Assembly (NCBI RefSeq): GCF_900115735.1
Contig: NZ_FOXO01000010.1
Span: forward strand, 63,694 to 127,693
Source of the DNA: Butyrivibrio proteoclasticus
GTDB taxonomy: Bacteria; Bacillota; Clostridia; Lachnospirales; Lachnospiraceae
Direction: 5' to 3'
Length of the DNA: 64,000 bases
Below are positions 39,053 through 50,128 of the stretch, piece by piece. The stretch's first letter is position 1. Every line of letters starts with the position of its first letter. The notes beneath the pieces are model-generated. The model was given only the letters and a program-made list of their open reading frames with translations, had not been told where the DNA came from and ran no database searches. The position numbers were made by a program, and so were the translations under genes.

Positions 39053-39179
39053 TGTGTCTCCAATCTCGTAATAAATAAACCTCAAAAAGGTTATATATAT
39101 AATAACATTATTTTAAAGATTAAGATATTTTCCATTTTCATTTTGAAAGAATTGGTTTATATTATTTGTATAACTGTAA

Positions 39180-40718
<1,539 letters not shown>

Positions 40719-40739
40719 ATATTATTTATTATAATGAGT

Positions 40740-40768
40740 GGGCATGTCTTGGTAGACATGTCCATTTT
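40740..40768 (+). terminator. Terminator of the GH51 gene
   Basis: Stem GGGCATGTCT / AGACATGTCC, loop TGGT, then ATTTT. The loop also forms part of a candidate -35 for the next gene. Confidence 0.75.
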
Positions 40769-40777
40769 CTATATAAT
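40749..40777 (+). promoter_or_regulatory. Promoter of MATE gene, nested in terminator
   Basis: -35 TTGGTA (40749-40754), exactly 17 bp, and -10 TATAAT (40772-40777). The -35 occupies the loop and part of the stem of the preceding terminator. Confidence 0.55.
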
Positions 40778-40820
40778 AGACTAGTTGATAATATAGTTTG
40801 AATAGCTAAAGAGGAATAAC

Positions 40821-42170
40821 ATGGAAGTAAAAATAGATAACAAGATGTTTTATAGGAATCTTGCGAGGATAGCTCTTCCTATCGCCCTTCAGAGCCTGAT
40901 GCTGGCTCTTGTTGCGGCAGCTGATGCACTTATGCTTGGACGAGTAGCCCAGCAGCAGATGACAGCAGTATCACTGGCAACACAGATTCAATTTGTTCAG
41001 AATATGTTTATTTTTTCAGCAACATCGGCAGGAGCAATTCTTGGAGCCCAATATTGGGGAAAAGGCGATAAAGCAACACTTGAGAACATATTTAATCTGA
41101 TGCTGTGGTTTTGCGGAATTGTTTCTATACTGTTTTTTGCAGCCTGCGAACTTTGCCCGGAAATTCTTATGAGTATCTTTGCCGGAGATAAAGAACTAAT
41201 AGAAATTGGCAGTGGATATTTAAGAATTGCAGGTTGGTCATACCTTATAACAGGAATTTCACAGTGTTATCTGGGAATAATGAAAGTATCTGAGCATGTT
41301 AAAACAGGTGCGATAATAAGCTCAACAGCGGTTATTTCAAATATAATTCTCAACGGTATTTTTATCTTTGGACTATTCGGAGTATCAAGGATGGAAGCAA
41401 GGGGAGCTGCTCTTGCAACGACAATATCAAGAATTATTGAATTGTTCCTGTGTATCTTTTTATCTTCAGGTGAAAAGTATGTAAAGCCGGCTTTATCAAG
41501 ATTTCTTAAGGTACCGCCTCTGCTTATAAAAGACTTCATAAGACAGTGTCTGCCTCTTATGGGTGGATCACTATGTTGGGGAGTGGGATTCACCTCTTAT
41601 ACCGCTATAATGGGACATATGGGGGTAGATGCGGCAGCTGCCAATTCCGTGGCTGCTGTCGTAAGAGATCTTGTATGCTGCATGTGCAATGGTATCGGAA
41701 CTGCAGCCGGAATTATAGTTGGTAATGAACTTGGAGCCGGCAAATTGGAAATTGGCAAAAAATATGGAATTAAGCTAAAGAACATTTCTTATGTTATAGG
41801 TTTTGTTTCTACGGCAATTGTTCTGGCAGTTACGCCAGTAGTAGTTCGTGGTGTGATTCTTACAGACACAGCAAGAGAATATCTCATAGGAATGATGATC
41901 ATTATGTCTGTTTACATGATAGGAAGAGCGGTTAACACTGTAACCATAAATGGAGTATTGAATGGCGGAGGAGACACACTATTTGATATGTACAGCCTTA
42001 TTGTATGTATGTGGATGATAGCAATTCCTTTGGCATTTGCAGGAGCATTTGTATTTCATTGGTCACCTCTTGCGGTATATGCCTGTACTTGTCTTGATGA
42101 AGTAGGAAAGATTCCGTGGGTTATGTACAGATTTAGAAAATATAAATGGGTAAAAGACCTTACGAGGTGA
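40821..42170 (+). CDS. MATE-family multidrug/metabolite exporter
   Basis: 449 aa with about 12 membrane segments in two six-helix halves; N-terminal LARIALPIALQSLMLALVAA and the DALMLGRV segment are typical. Uses an ion gradient to expel cationic compounds. Substrate unknown. Followed 9 nt later by an anion permease, probably co-transcribed. Confidence 0.92.
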   Translation: MEVKIDNKMFYRNLARIALPIALQSLMLALVAAADALMLGRVAQQQMTAVSLATQIQFVQNMFIFSATSAGAILGAQYWGKGDKATLENIFNLMLWFCGIVSILFFAACELCPEILMSIFAGDKELIEIGSGYLRIAGWSYLITGISQCYLGIMKVSEHVKTGAIISSTAVISNIILNGIFIFGLFGVSRMEARGAALATTISRIIELFLCIFLSSGEKYVKPALSRFLKVPPLLIKDFIRQCLPLMGGSLCWGVGFTSYTAIMGHMGVDAAAANSVAAVVRDLVCCMCNGIGTAAGIIVGNELGAGKLEIGKKYGIKLKNISYVIGFVSTAIVLAVTPVVVRGVILTDTAREYLIGMMIIMSVYMIGRAVNTVTINGVLNGGGDTLFDMYSLIVCMWMIAIPLAFAGAFVFHWSPLAVYACTCLDEVGKIPWVMYRFRKYKWVKDLTR

Positions 42171-42179
42171 GGATAAGTA

Positions 42180-43286
42180 ATGTTAAAAAAGATTGATAAA
42201 GTTCTTTTAATATCCTGGATTCTTGCAATTATATCAGCGTTTTTTGTTCATCCGGGAAAAGAGTATATTTCTTACATAGACTTTAGATCCTTAGGAATTC
42301 TGTGGGGACTTATGGTAATTATTCAGGGATTTAAAGAGAATTCTGTGTTTGAAAAGATAGCATCAGCTCTTTTGTCTAAAGTAAAAAAAGGGTGGCATCT
42401 GGTGGCAGTTTTAGTATTTATGTGCTTTTTGGGAAGTATGCTCATAACTAACGACGTAGCACTTATAACATTTGTTCCGTTTGCTATCATGATATTACAT
42501 AACTGTGATATGGAAGATATGATGATACCTGTGATCGTTCTTCAGACCATTGCTGCAAACCTTGGAAGTATGCTTACTCCAATTGGCAATCCTCAAAACC
42601 TATACCTATATGGACTTGCCGGTATGGGACTTACTCAATTTGTTGCAACTATGCTGCCATATAGCTTATTATCAGCAATTATGTTATTTTGCACTATTAT
42701 CGTAATATCGTTCAAAAGTGTAACACCTTCGGCAAAAAATTCAACGCTTGTTACAAAGAATTTTGGCAGCAAAATTCAAATTTTAATTTACAGCATACTT
42801 TTTATAATAGCTATTTTAACGGTATTAAGAATTTTTGTACCATGGTACATTTTTGTAATTGTCGTTTTATTAGTAATATTTGGAATGGATTACAAAATAC
42901 TTTTTAGAGCAGATTATGTTCTTCTACTCACATTTATAGGCTTTTTTGTATTCACTGGTAATATGGGTAAAATCAGCATAATTAGTGAATTTTTCAGGAA
43001 TACCATCAATGAAAAAGAGTTTGCTATATCAATAATTTTAAGCCAATTTATCAGTAATGTCCCAGCCACATTAATGCTGTCAGGTTTTACAAAAAATTAT
43101 AAGGAACTGTTAGTTGGAGTAAATGTTGGTGGATTGGGAACACTTATTGCTTCAATGGCAAGCCTTATCTCTTTTAAGGCCTATACTAAAGAATATAGAG
43201 AAAACACAGGAAAGTACGTACTTATATTTACTTTGTTAAATATTTTCTTTTTAATTATGCTGGTGATTTTGAAGCTAATTCTATAA
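42180..43286 (+). CDS. Anion permease (CitMHS/ArsB-like, ion-transporter superfamily)
   Basis: 368 aa with about ten hydrophobic segments. TNDVALITFVPFAIMIL and the later SNVPATLMLSGFT are the paired half-helix motifs of SLC13/CitMHS/ArsB-type carriers. It is somewhat shorter than most (400 or more), but both halves are represented. Substrate (di-/tricarboxylate, arsenite or other anion) cannot be decided. Starts 9 nt after the MATE gene. Confidence 0.82.
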   Translation: MLKKIDKVLLISWILAIISAFFVHPGKEYISYIDFRSLGILWGLMVIIQGFKENSVFEKIASALLSKVKKGWHLVAVLVFMCFLGSMLITNDVALITFVPFAIMILHNCDMEDMMIPVIVLQTIAANLGSMLTPIGNPQNLYLYGLAGMGLTQFVATMLPYSLLSAIMLFCTIIVISFKSVTPSAKNSTLVTKNFGSKIQILIYSILFIIAILTVLRIFVPWYIFVIVVLLVIFGMDYKILFRADYVLLLTFIGFFVFTGNMGKISIISEFFRNTINEKEFAISIILSQFISNVPATLMLSGFTKNYKELLVGVNVGGLGTLIASMASLISFKAYTKEYRENTGKYVLIFTLLNIFFLIMLVILKLIL

Positions 43287-43317
43287 GATAGTAGTATTGG
43301 ATAAGAAAGGTTTTTGA

Positions 43318-44037
43318 ATGGTTAAAAGAATACTAATTACTAATGACGATGGAATAAAATCAGATGGAATAATAAGGCTTGCAGAGGCTGCAAAGGAATT
43401 TGGAGAAGTTTATGTAATTGCGCCTGATGACCAGAGAAGCGCGGCATCTCACAGCATAACTTTGAGACATGGAATAGATGTTTATCCGCATGATTTTCCT
43501 GTAGAAGGAGTTAAGGCATATTCATGCAGCGGAACACCTGCTGATTGCGTAAGAGTAGGCAGTCTTAGCGTGATGTCAGAAAAGCCTGATATTGTAATGT
43601 CAGGAATTAATTTTGGATACAATGTGGCTTCTGATATACAGTATTCAGCAACTGTTGGAGCAGCACTTGAAGGTGAGTTTCAGGGATATCTCTCCATTGC
43701 TTTTTCTGAAGGGATGAATGGGATTCACGAGACAACAGATAAATACTTAAGAGATATAATGGCTGAGCTTGTGGAAAAAGAATATACTCCGGGATTTATC
43801 TATAACGTGAATTTCCCCGGGTGTAAGCTTGAAAAATGCAAAGGCGTTTTAAAAGACAGGGTAGTATCAAGAAGTGCATTTTACAAAGACAGTTATAAAG
43901 AAATAGAACAACTTCCAAACGATGGAGTGAGATACATGGTAGATGGCGCTTTCTCACCAACTCCGGAAGAAGGCACTGATTATGGTGCGATTTTGGATAA
44001 TTACGTTTCAATTGGACTTGTGGAGAATCTTTGCTGA
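43318..44037 (+). CDS. surE: 5'/3'-nucleotidase SurE
   Basis: 239 aa. Dephosphorylates nucleoside monophosphates. The metal-binding start ITNDDGIKSDGI (two Asp), the APDDQRSAASHSIT loop, CSGTPADCVRVG and SGINFGYNVASD are conserved. The stop overlaps the start of the acyltransferase gene (TGATG). Confidence 0.96.
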   Translation: MVKRILITNDDGIKSDGIIRLAEAAKEFGEVYVIAPDDQRSAASHSITLRHGIDVYPHDFPVEGVKAYSCSGTPADCVRVGSLSVMSEKPDIVMSGINFGYNVASDIQYSATVGAALEGEFQGYLSIAFSEGMNGIHETTDKYLRDIMAELVEKEYTPGFIYNVNFPGCKLEKCKGVLKDRVVSRSAFYKDSYKEIEQLPNDGVRYMVDGAFSPTPEEGTDYGAILDNYVSIGLVENLC

Positions 44038-45554
44038 TGGGTTTTAATTCGTTTACTTTTATATTAGTGTTTCTGCCCATACTTCTTATTGGGTGGTTTG
44101 CGCTGAATAAATTAGAAAAATATACGGTGGCAGAGGGTTTTTTAACACTGATGTCACTGTATTTCTATTACACTTTTGGGGTGTCATTTTTACTTATTCT
44201 CTTAGTTAGCATTGCAGTTAATTATTGCCTTAGCTTCATTATTAAAAATAAGCCGCAAACTTCAAAAATAATAAAGATAATAGGTGTGATATTTAACCTG
44301 TTACTTTTATTCTATTTCAAATATCTTGGATTTTTTATCGACAATGTTAATGCGATTTCAGGGGCTCACCTACAGGCAAAAGAAATCCTTATGCCCATAG
44401 GAATAAGCTTTTTTACCTTCGGACAGATTTCATTTATTGTGGATAGAGCCAATAACGAGGCGCCCCACTATCCATTTTTGAAATACGCATTATACACAGT
44501 GTATTTCCCAAAACTGATTCAGGGACCTATAGCTTTCCACAAAGAAATGATAGATCAGTTTAAAAACAAGGATTTAAGACGCTTTAATGTGGATAACTTT
44601 GCCAAAGGACTTACTTCCTTCATAATAGGACTTGCTAAAAAGGTTATTCTGGCAGATACCCTTTCTGGTGCTGTGAACTATGGATTTCAGCAGACCTACT
44701 TTTTGGATACTGTAACAGTAATAGCAGTAATGCTGGCTTATACGTTTCAGATATACCTTGATTTCTCAGGATATTGCGACATGGCAAATGGAGTCAGCAT
44801 GATGCTTGGCTTTAAGCTCCCTGTGAATTTCAATTCTCCTTATAAAGCATCCAGTGCAAAAGAACTCTGGCAGCGATGGCACATGACACTTTCCAGGTTT
44901 TTTATCAAGTATGTGTATATCCCGCTTGGTGGAAGCAGAAAAGGAAAAGTAAGAACAGTAGTAAATGTATTGATAGTATTTGTTCTAAGTGGACTCTGGC
45001 ATGGAGCCGGATGGACCTATATTTGTTGGGGACTTATGCAGGGACTTCTGGTCGTTTGGGATGACCTTGGAATTGTGAGTGTAGCTCCGGAAAAAGGGAA
45101 AGAACAAAAAGCAAGATACCTGTTTTTTGAAAAGCCTCTTTTAATAATTCCAAGAGCGCTTGGAAACGCACTTACATTTTTGATGTTTGTTATATCACTC
45201 GTATTCTTCAGATCAGAAGATATGGCTCATGCAATTGGCATGTTCAAGAGGCTTTTTTTCTGGACATATCCGGGATTCTTGTACAGAACAGCATCAAAAC
45301 TCGAGATTGCAGAAAACTACATACCTAGACAGTTCTTTTCACAGCTTGGTATGAACGCTGACAATACCGTATACGTAGTGACACTTGTAATATATATCGC
45401 TATTTCAGCCTATATTATGACAAGGAAAAACACACAGGAAATTGTTGAAAAAGCAAATTACAGTAAAAAAATGATTCTTGGACTGGCGATATTATTTGTA
45501 TGGTCATTCATATCACTGTCAAATGTCAGCACCTTTATATACTTCCAGTTCTAA
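44037..45554 (+). CDS. MBOAT O-acyltransferase (DltB/AlgI-like)
   Basis: 505 aa, about ten membrane segments. Membrane-bound acyltransferase that moves an acyl group to an extracellular acceptor. Signature residues: RWHMTLSRFF and catalytic His322 in SGLWHGAGWTYICWGLMQG. It starts on ATG 44037, overlapping the surE stop; the TTG at 44031 is also in frame. The next gene is an SGNH-like protein, the usual second component of such acetylation systems. Acceptor (peptidoglycan, teichoic acid or exopolysaccharide) unknown. No dltA/dltC is present nearby, so D-alanylation is unlikely. Confidence 0.9.
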   Translation: MGFNSFTFILVFLPILLIGWFALNKLEKYTVAEGFLTLMSLYFYYTFGVSFLLILLVSIAVNYCLSFIIKNKPQTSKIIKIIGVIFNLLLLFYFKYLGFFIDNVNAISGAHLQAKEILMPIGISFFTFGQISFIVDRANNEAPHYPFLKYALYTVYFPKLIQGPIAFHKEMIDQFKNKDLRRFNVDNFAKGLTSFIIGLAKKVILADTLSGAVNYGFQQTYFLDTVTVIAVMLAYTFQIYLDFSGYCDMANGVSMMLGFKLPVNFNSPYKASSAKELWQRWHMTLSRFFIKYVYIPLGGSRKGKVRTVVNVLIVFVLSGLWHGAGWTYICWGLMQGLLVVWDDLGIVSVAPEKGKEQKARYLFFEKPLLIIPRALGNALTFLMFVISLVFFRSEDMAHAIGMFKRLFFWTYPGFLYRTASKLEIAENYIPRQFFSQLGMNADNTVYVVTLVIYIAISAYIMTRKNTQEIVEKANYSKKMILGLAILFVWSFISLSNVSTFIYFQF

Positions 45555-45562
45555 GGAGTTTA

Positions 45563-46657
45563 ATGGATAATAATAAAATGTCATCAAAAAAGTTTATAAA
45601 AAAACTGATAATAACGATACTTGTCCTCATATTTGCAGTTGGTGCAATAGTTTATGTGTTTGATCCTTTTTACCACTACCATAAGCCGTGGCTCGGACTT
45701 AAGGAAGTTCTTAACGACAAAGAATACCAATGCATAGGCACACTAAGGCACTTTGATTACGATACTCTTTTAGTTGGTTCCTCTGTTATGGAGAACAACG
45801 ACAATGCCTGGTATGATGAGGCCTATGGCGTAAAATCGATCAAGGCGATCCGCTCATATGGTGCCACTGCAGACCTTTGTTATCTTATGGATGAAGCCTA
45901 TAAAAGTCATGATATAAAGTATGTATTTTACAACATTGACCCTTCATCACTTTCAGCAGATGCGGAAACTACCTATGAGTCTACAGGCTGCCCAATGTAT
46001 CTTTACGACCACAACCCGTTTAACGATGTACAATATCTTTTTAATAAAGATGTACTCTTTGAAAAGATTCCATATATGGTAGCCAATTCTTACCTCGGGA
46101 ATTACGATGAGGGACTTTCATATAACTGGGCGAAATGGAAAACTTTTGATATTCAGATGGCTCTCGGGCTTTATTACAGACCTATCGATGTAGTAGAAAT
46201 GCAGGATGAGACTATATATAATGACAAGCTCGTTGCTAACATAGCTCTTTTGACAAAAGAGGTAGCTGATCACCCTGAGACACAGTTCATGTTCTTTTAC
46301 CCAGCCTATTCAATGCTCTGGTGGGACGGTGTTTATAGAACAGGAGAAAGAGATGCCTATATCTATTGTGAAAAAGAGATGACGAAAGCTCTTTTGCAAT
46401 ATGATAATGTCAGAATCTTCTGCTTCCAGAACGAACCGGATGTAATAACAAATCTGTATAATTACATGGATTCAATCCACTTCTCTCCTGAAATAAACAA
46501 GCTTATGCTTGATCAGATGATAAATGGCGAGTACGAGATGACTCTTGAAAACTATGAGGAAGTTCTGGATGGAGTAAAAGATTTCTCGGATAGAATTGTT
46601 AATGAGCTTATTGTGCCATATGAAGAACAGGATATGCTTACCTACGAAATCAGGTAA
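45563..46657 (+). CDS. SGNH-like extracytoplasmic partner of MBOAT protein
   Basis: 364 aa. One N-terminal membrane anchor (about 12-34), then an extracellular domain. TLLVGSSVMENN resembles SGNH block I with Ser as possible nucleophile, and YMDSIHFSPEINKLM near the C-terminus resembles the DxxH block V, so the fold is probably that of AlgX/DltD/PatB-like acyl-handling proteins. ATG 45563 has AAGGAG upstream; the open frame runs back into the acyltransferase gene but that part is not coding. It likely takes the acyl group from the MBOAT protein. Family match is inferred. Confidence 0.72.
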   Translation: MDNNKMSSKKFIKKLIITILVLIFAVGAIVYVFDPFYHYHKPWLGLKEVLNDKEYQCIGTLRHFDYDTLLVGSSVMENNDNAWYDEAYGVKSIKAIRSYGATADLCYLMDEAYKSHDIKYVFYNIDPSSLSADAETTYESTGCPMYLYDHNPFNDVQYLFNKDVLFEKIPYMVANSYLGNYDEGLSYNWAKWKTFDIQMALGLYYRPIDVVEMQDETIYNDKLVANIALLTKEVADHPETQFMFFYPAYSMLWWDGVYRTGERDAYIYCEKEMTKALLQYDNVRIFCFQNEPDVITNLYNYMDSIHFSPEINKLMLDQMINGEYEMTLENYEEVLDGVKDFSDRIVNELIVPYEEQDMLTYEIR

Positions 46658-46661
46658 ATTA

Positions 46662-46670
46662 TGGTATAAT
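46662..46670 (+). promoter_or_regulatory. Extended -10 promoter for murG
   Basis: TGGTATAAT with a perfect TATAAT at 46665-46670, 42 bp before the murG start; no convincing -35. Confidence 0.5.
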
Positions 46671-46711
46671 GTTGTGCAGAATAATTTGAAAACTGGAAGA
46701 AGGAATAAAAA

Positions 46712-47791
46712 GTGAGCGATAAACCGAATAAAAAGATAGTGCTTACAGGTGGTGGAAGTGCCGGACATGTAACACCTAATATCGCATTGATACCAGCGCT
46801 TAAGAAAGCTGGATATGAAATCTACTATATTGGTTCATATAATGGAATTGAGAAAAAGCTTATTGAGGACTACAACATTCCTTACTTTGGAATAGCCACA
46901 GGTAAGCTTCGCAGATATTTTGATCCAAAGAATTTTACTGATCCTTTCAGAGTTTTAAAGGGATTTACAGAGGCGGTTAAACTTCTTAAAAGAATTAAGC
47001 CGGACGTTGTATTTTCTAAAGGCGGATTTGTAAGTGTTCCTGTTGTAAGAGCTGCGGGAGCATTAAAGATTCCATATCTTGTTCACGAATCAGATATGAC
47101 ACCCGGACTAGCCAATAAACTTAGCATGTCAGGAGCCAAAAAAATATGCTGTAACTTCCCGGAGACAATGCGTCTTTTACCTGCTGATAAGGCTGTTCTT
47201 ACAGGAACTCCAATCAGAGAAGAGCTTGGACTTGGCGATAAAGAAGTTGGAAAAGAGCTTTGCGGATTCGAGGATGATAAGCCTGTACTTATGGTAATCG
47301 GCGGAAGCCTTGGCGCACAGTCAGTTAATGAGACTGTAAGATATGCCCTTCCAAGACTCCTTCCATATTTCAACGTTGTCCACATTTGCGGAAAAGAAAA
47401 AATGGACAATTTGAAACTTACTGTCCCGGGCTACAAGCAGTTTGAATACGTTAAAAATGAGTTAAAAGACATCTTTGCTATGGCTGATATAGTAGTTTCA
47501 AGAGCAGGAGCTAACTCAATCTGCGAACTACTTGCACTTAAAAAGCCGAACATTTTGATCCCGCTTTCAACCAAGTCAAGCAGAGGAGACCAGATGCTTA
47601 ATGCAAGGTCTTTCGAGCAGCAGGGATTCTCACTTGTAATTGATAACGATGATCTTGATGAGGACATCCTTGTGGAAACAATCGAAGATCTCTACAAAAA
47701 CCGCGAGAAATTCATTGAGAACATGAACAAGAGTAATCTTCACAGCGCAACAAATACAATCGTCAAACTTATTGACGAACAGATCCAGTAA
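46712..47791 (+). CDS. murG: UDP-GlcNAc:lipid I GlcNAc transferase MurG
   Basis: 359 aa. Converts lipid I to lipid II on the inner face of the membrane. N-terminal GGGSAGHVTPNIALIPAL, HESDMTPGLANK, GGSLGAQSVNE and RAGANSICELLALKKPNILI are MurG hallmarks. GTG start with AAGGA upstream. It is outside a division/cell-wall cluster, standing alone after the acyltransferase pair. Confidence 0.95.
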   Translation: MSDKPNKKIVLTGGGSAGHVTPNIALIPALKKAGYEIYYIGSYNGIEKKLIEDYNIPYFGIATGKLRRYFDPKNFTDPFRVLKGFTEAVKLLKRIKPDVVFSKGGFVSVPVVRAAGALKIPYLVHESDMTPGLANKLSMSGAKKICCNFPETMRLLPADKAVLTGTPIREELGLGDKEVGKELCGFEDDKPVLMVIGGSLGAQSVNETVRYALPRLLPYFNVVHICGKEKMDNLKLTVPGYKQFEYVKNELKDIFAMADIVVSRAGANSICELLALKKPNILIPLSTKSSRGDQMLNARSFEQQGFSLVIDNDDLDEDILVETIEDLYKNREKFIENMNKSNLHSATNTIVKLIDEQIQ

Positions 47792-47796
47792 TAGAG

Positions 47797-47826
47797 AGCT
47801 TCTCCATAAAGATGGAGGGGCTTTTT
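47797..47826 (+). terminator. Terminator of murG
   Basis: AGCTTCTCCAT pairs with ATGGAGGGGCT (G-T pair) around AAAG, followed by five T residues. Confidence 0.8.
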
Positions 47827-47887
47827 CATTTATCAGAGAATTGGTGTATTATTGAATTAGCGTAAATTTATATGATGGAGAAAAGTT

Positions 47888-50128
47888 ATGAAGAAAGGAT
47901 ATGTGGCTTTAGTTATGGCACTGACAATGGTTCTATCTGCCTGTGCTTCAACCCCGGTTGAAAGTCCTGACGCGCAGTCAGCGCAGGAAACAACAGAAGT
48001 TTCTGAAGGAAACGAGCAGAATGCGGCCGTTGGAGAAAGCAGTGAGCCTGCAACTGTTAATGAAGAAAAGAGCTCAGACTCAAGTGAAAAGATCTACTAT
48101 GATCCAAATCTTATTCCTTCAATTGCACCTTACAGCGTAAATGAAGATTTTTCTAATGTAGTATATGCATCTGATTTTGCTTATCTTTTTAGTGATGAAT
48201 ATGAAAGCGAATATAATCATCCTTCAATTCTCAGAAATGCACTTATCAAAAATAATTTTGCTGTTACAGCTGACAGTAGCAGAGAGTTTTTTGACATTTA
48301 TGAGGATAACAGATATGTTATGTTCCCTAATTTTATAACAGTGGATTCACTGATGCATACATATCATCTGTATTTTGCCCACCTTATGAAAAAGTGCGAG
48401 CAGCAGTATCTGTCTGATGAATTAAAAAAAGTCAGCTCAAATATGCTGGCAGAATCTGCAAAACAGTATGAGGAGCTGAAGGGAACAGATTGGGAAAATG
48501 CGGCATTCAGAAACCTTGCGTTTTTCTATGTAGGAAGTTTATTACAGGATGAGAGCGTTACAGCGCCTGTAAGTGATCCTGAGTTAGACGCAATCGTTAA
48601 GGGCGAATATGACAAGGTTATGGCTGCAGAAGGAATTGAGGTATGCGCTCTGACAGATTTGAATGAGGATTATACCCAGTATAAACCAAGAGGCTACTAC
48701 GACGGAGATGACCAGCTAGAGCACTATTTCCGCGCTATGATGTGGTACGGACGAATTGCATTTGAGCTTGATAACGAGGAGATGGCAAAGAGCGTGATCC
48801 TTCAGACAATTGCGCTTTCAGCAGATAATAAAGAGTGGAGTAACATCTACGAAGTCACAAGCTTTTTTGCAGGAAAGTCTGATGATGCAGGCTTTAAAGA
48901 AATCTATGATGCTCTGGAAGAGAGCTGCGCAGAGGCGCCGTCACTTCGGGCAGTAACAGATGAAAAGACATTTAAAGACAGCATTTTGCCTGCTCTAAAG
49001 AAAGTCAATCCACCTGCAGTCAATTCAATTCCTGTCTACGATGGAGAAGACCCAATAATTCCATCCTACAGATTCATGGGACAGAGATTTACTATTGATG
49101 CTGCAATAATGCAGAGACTTATATACAGCTCAGTAAAAGAAAACCCGGAGGGCGAAAGAAGGAACTTACCTGATACCCTTGATACAGCAGCAGTTCTCGG
49201 TTCAGAAAAAGCTTACGAGATCCTTGATGAGCAGGGCGATACAAAATATGAGAATTACAACGAGAATATTCAGGCTCTTAAGGCAGTATTTAATAACGAT
49301 GAGCAGGATTTGTGGAACGCAAGTCTCTATTCAGGATGGCTGTATACCTTAAGACCTCTTTTTGAAGAAAAGAGAGATGGCTATCCTTCATATATGCAGA
49401 GCGAAGAATGGGATAAAAAGAATCTTGAGACCTTTGCGGGCTCCTATGCTGAGCTTAAACATGACACAATCCTTTATACCAAACAGCCTATGGCTGAGAT
49501 GGGTGGACCTGATTTTGAGCCACTTGATGACAGAGGATATGTTGATACACAGCCGGTAGTATACAGCAGATTCAAGGCTCTTTCTGAGAAGACAAAAGAA
49601 ATGCTTAGTAGCTGCAATATGCTGTCAGATGGAGCAAGTGATGACCTTGATAAACTGTCAGAGATAGCAGGAACACTTATTACGATTTCTGAAAAAGAGC
49701 TGACAAACGACACGATTACAGAAGATGAGTATGAGTTTATCAGATGTTATGGTGGATATATTGAGCACTTCTGGGAAGAAGTTACTAAAGACTCCTTAGG
49801 CGAGGATGCGATTGACAGCACACAGGCCCCATGCCCTGTAATTGCTGATATTGCAACTGATCCAAACGGCAGCGTCCTTGAAGTTGGTTCAGGTTATGCT
49901 GCAACAATTTATGTGGTCTTCCCAATAGATGGAGAGCTACACGTTGGAAGAGGAAGTGCATATAGTTTTTATCAGTTTACAACTTCGATTACAGACAGAA
50001 TGACAGACGAAGAATGGAAAAATGCTCTGTCCGGTGGCTATTTGGACGAGGAATGGAACTGGGTTGAAGTTGAGCATGCACCGGAGCAGCCTTCATGGAC
50101 TCAGAGCTACAGGATAAAAAATAATTGA
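47888..50128 (+). CDS. DUF3160-family lipoprotein
   Basis: 746 aa. Signal peptide MKKGYVALVMALTMVLSAC with lipobox LSAC, a Ser/Glu-rich linker, then a large mainly helical domain (FITVDSLMHTYHLYFAHLM and RFMGQRFTIDAAIMQRL) that I associate with DUF3160; function unknown. The C-terminal portion includes a strand-rich segment (VLEVGSGYAATIYVVFPIDG). Its stop overlaps the start of the CapA-like gene, so the two are coupled and may act together at the cell surface. Confidence 0.82.
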   Translation: MKKGYVALVMALTMVLSACASTPVESPDAQSAQETTEVSEGNEQNAAVGESSEPATVNEEKSSDSSEKIYYDPNLIPSIAPYSVNEDFSNVVYASDFAYLFSDEYESEYNHPSILRNALIKNNFAVTADSSREFFDIYEDNRYVMFPNFITVDSLMHTYHLYFAHLMKKCEQQYLSDELKKVSSNMLAESAKQYEELKGTDWENAAFRNLAFFYVGSLLQDESVTAPVSDPELDAIVKGEYDKVMAAEGIEVCALTDLNEDYTQYKPRGYYDGDDQLEHYFRAMMWYGRIAFELDNEEMAKSVILQTIALSADNKEWSNIYEVTSFFAGKSDDAGFKEIYDALEESCAEAPSLRAVTDEKTFKDSILPALKKVNPPAVNSIPVYDGEDPIIPSYRFMGQRFTIDAAIMQRLIYSSVKENPEGERRNLPDTLDTAAVLGSEKAYEILDEQGDTKYENYNENIQALKAVFNNDEQDLWNASLYSGWLYTLRPLFEEKRDGYPSYMQSEEWDKKNLETFAGSYAELKHDTILYTKQPMAEMGGPDFEPLDDRGYVDTQPVVYSRFKALSEKTKEMLSSCNMLSDGASDDLDKLSEIAGTLITISEKELTNDTITEDEYEFIRCYGGYIEHFWEEVTKDSLGEDAIDSTQAPCPVIADIATDPNGSVLEVGSGYAATIYVVFPIDGELHVGRGSAYSFYQFTTSITDRMTDEEWKNALSGGYLDEEWNWVEVEHAPEQPSWTQSYRIKNN

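Noticed and set aside
45500..45562. Upstream extension of the SGNH-like gene inside the acyltransferase gene
   Set aside because: The region codes for the acyltransferase C-terminus in another frame, and ATG 45563 has a clear AAGGAG site.
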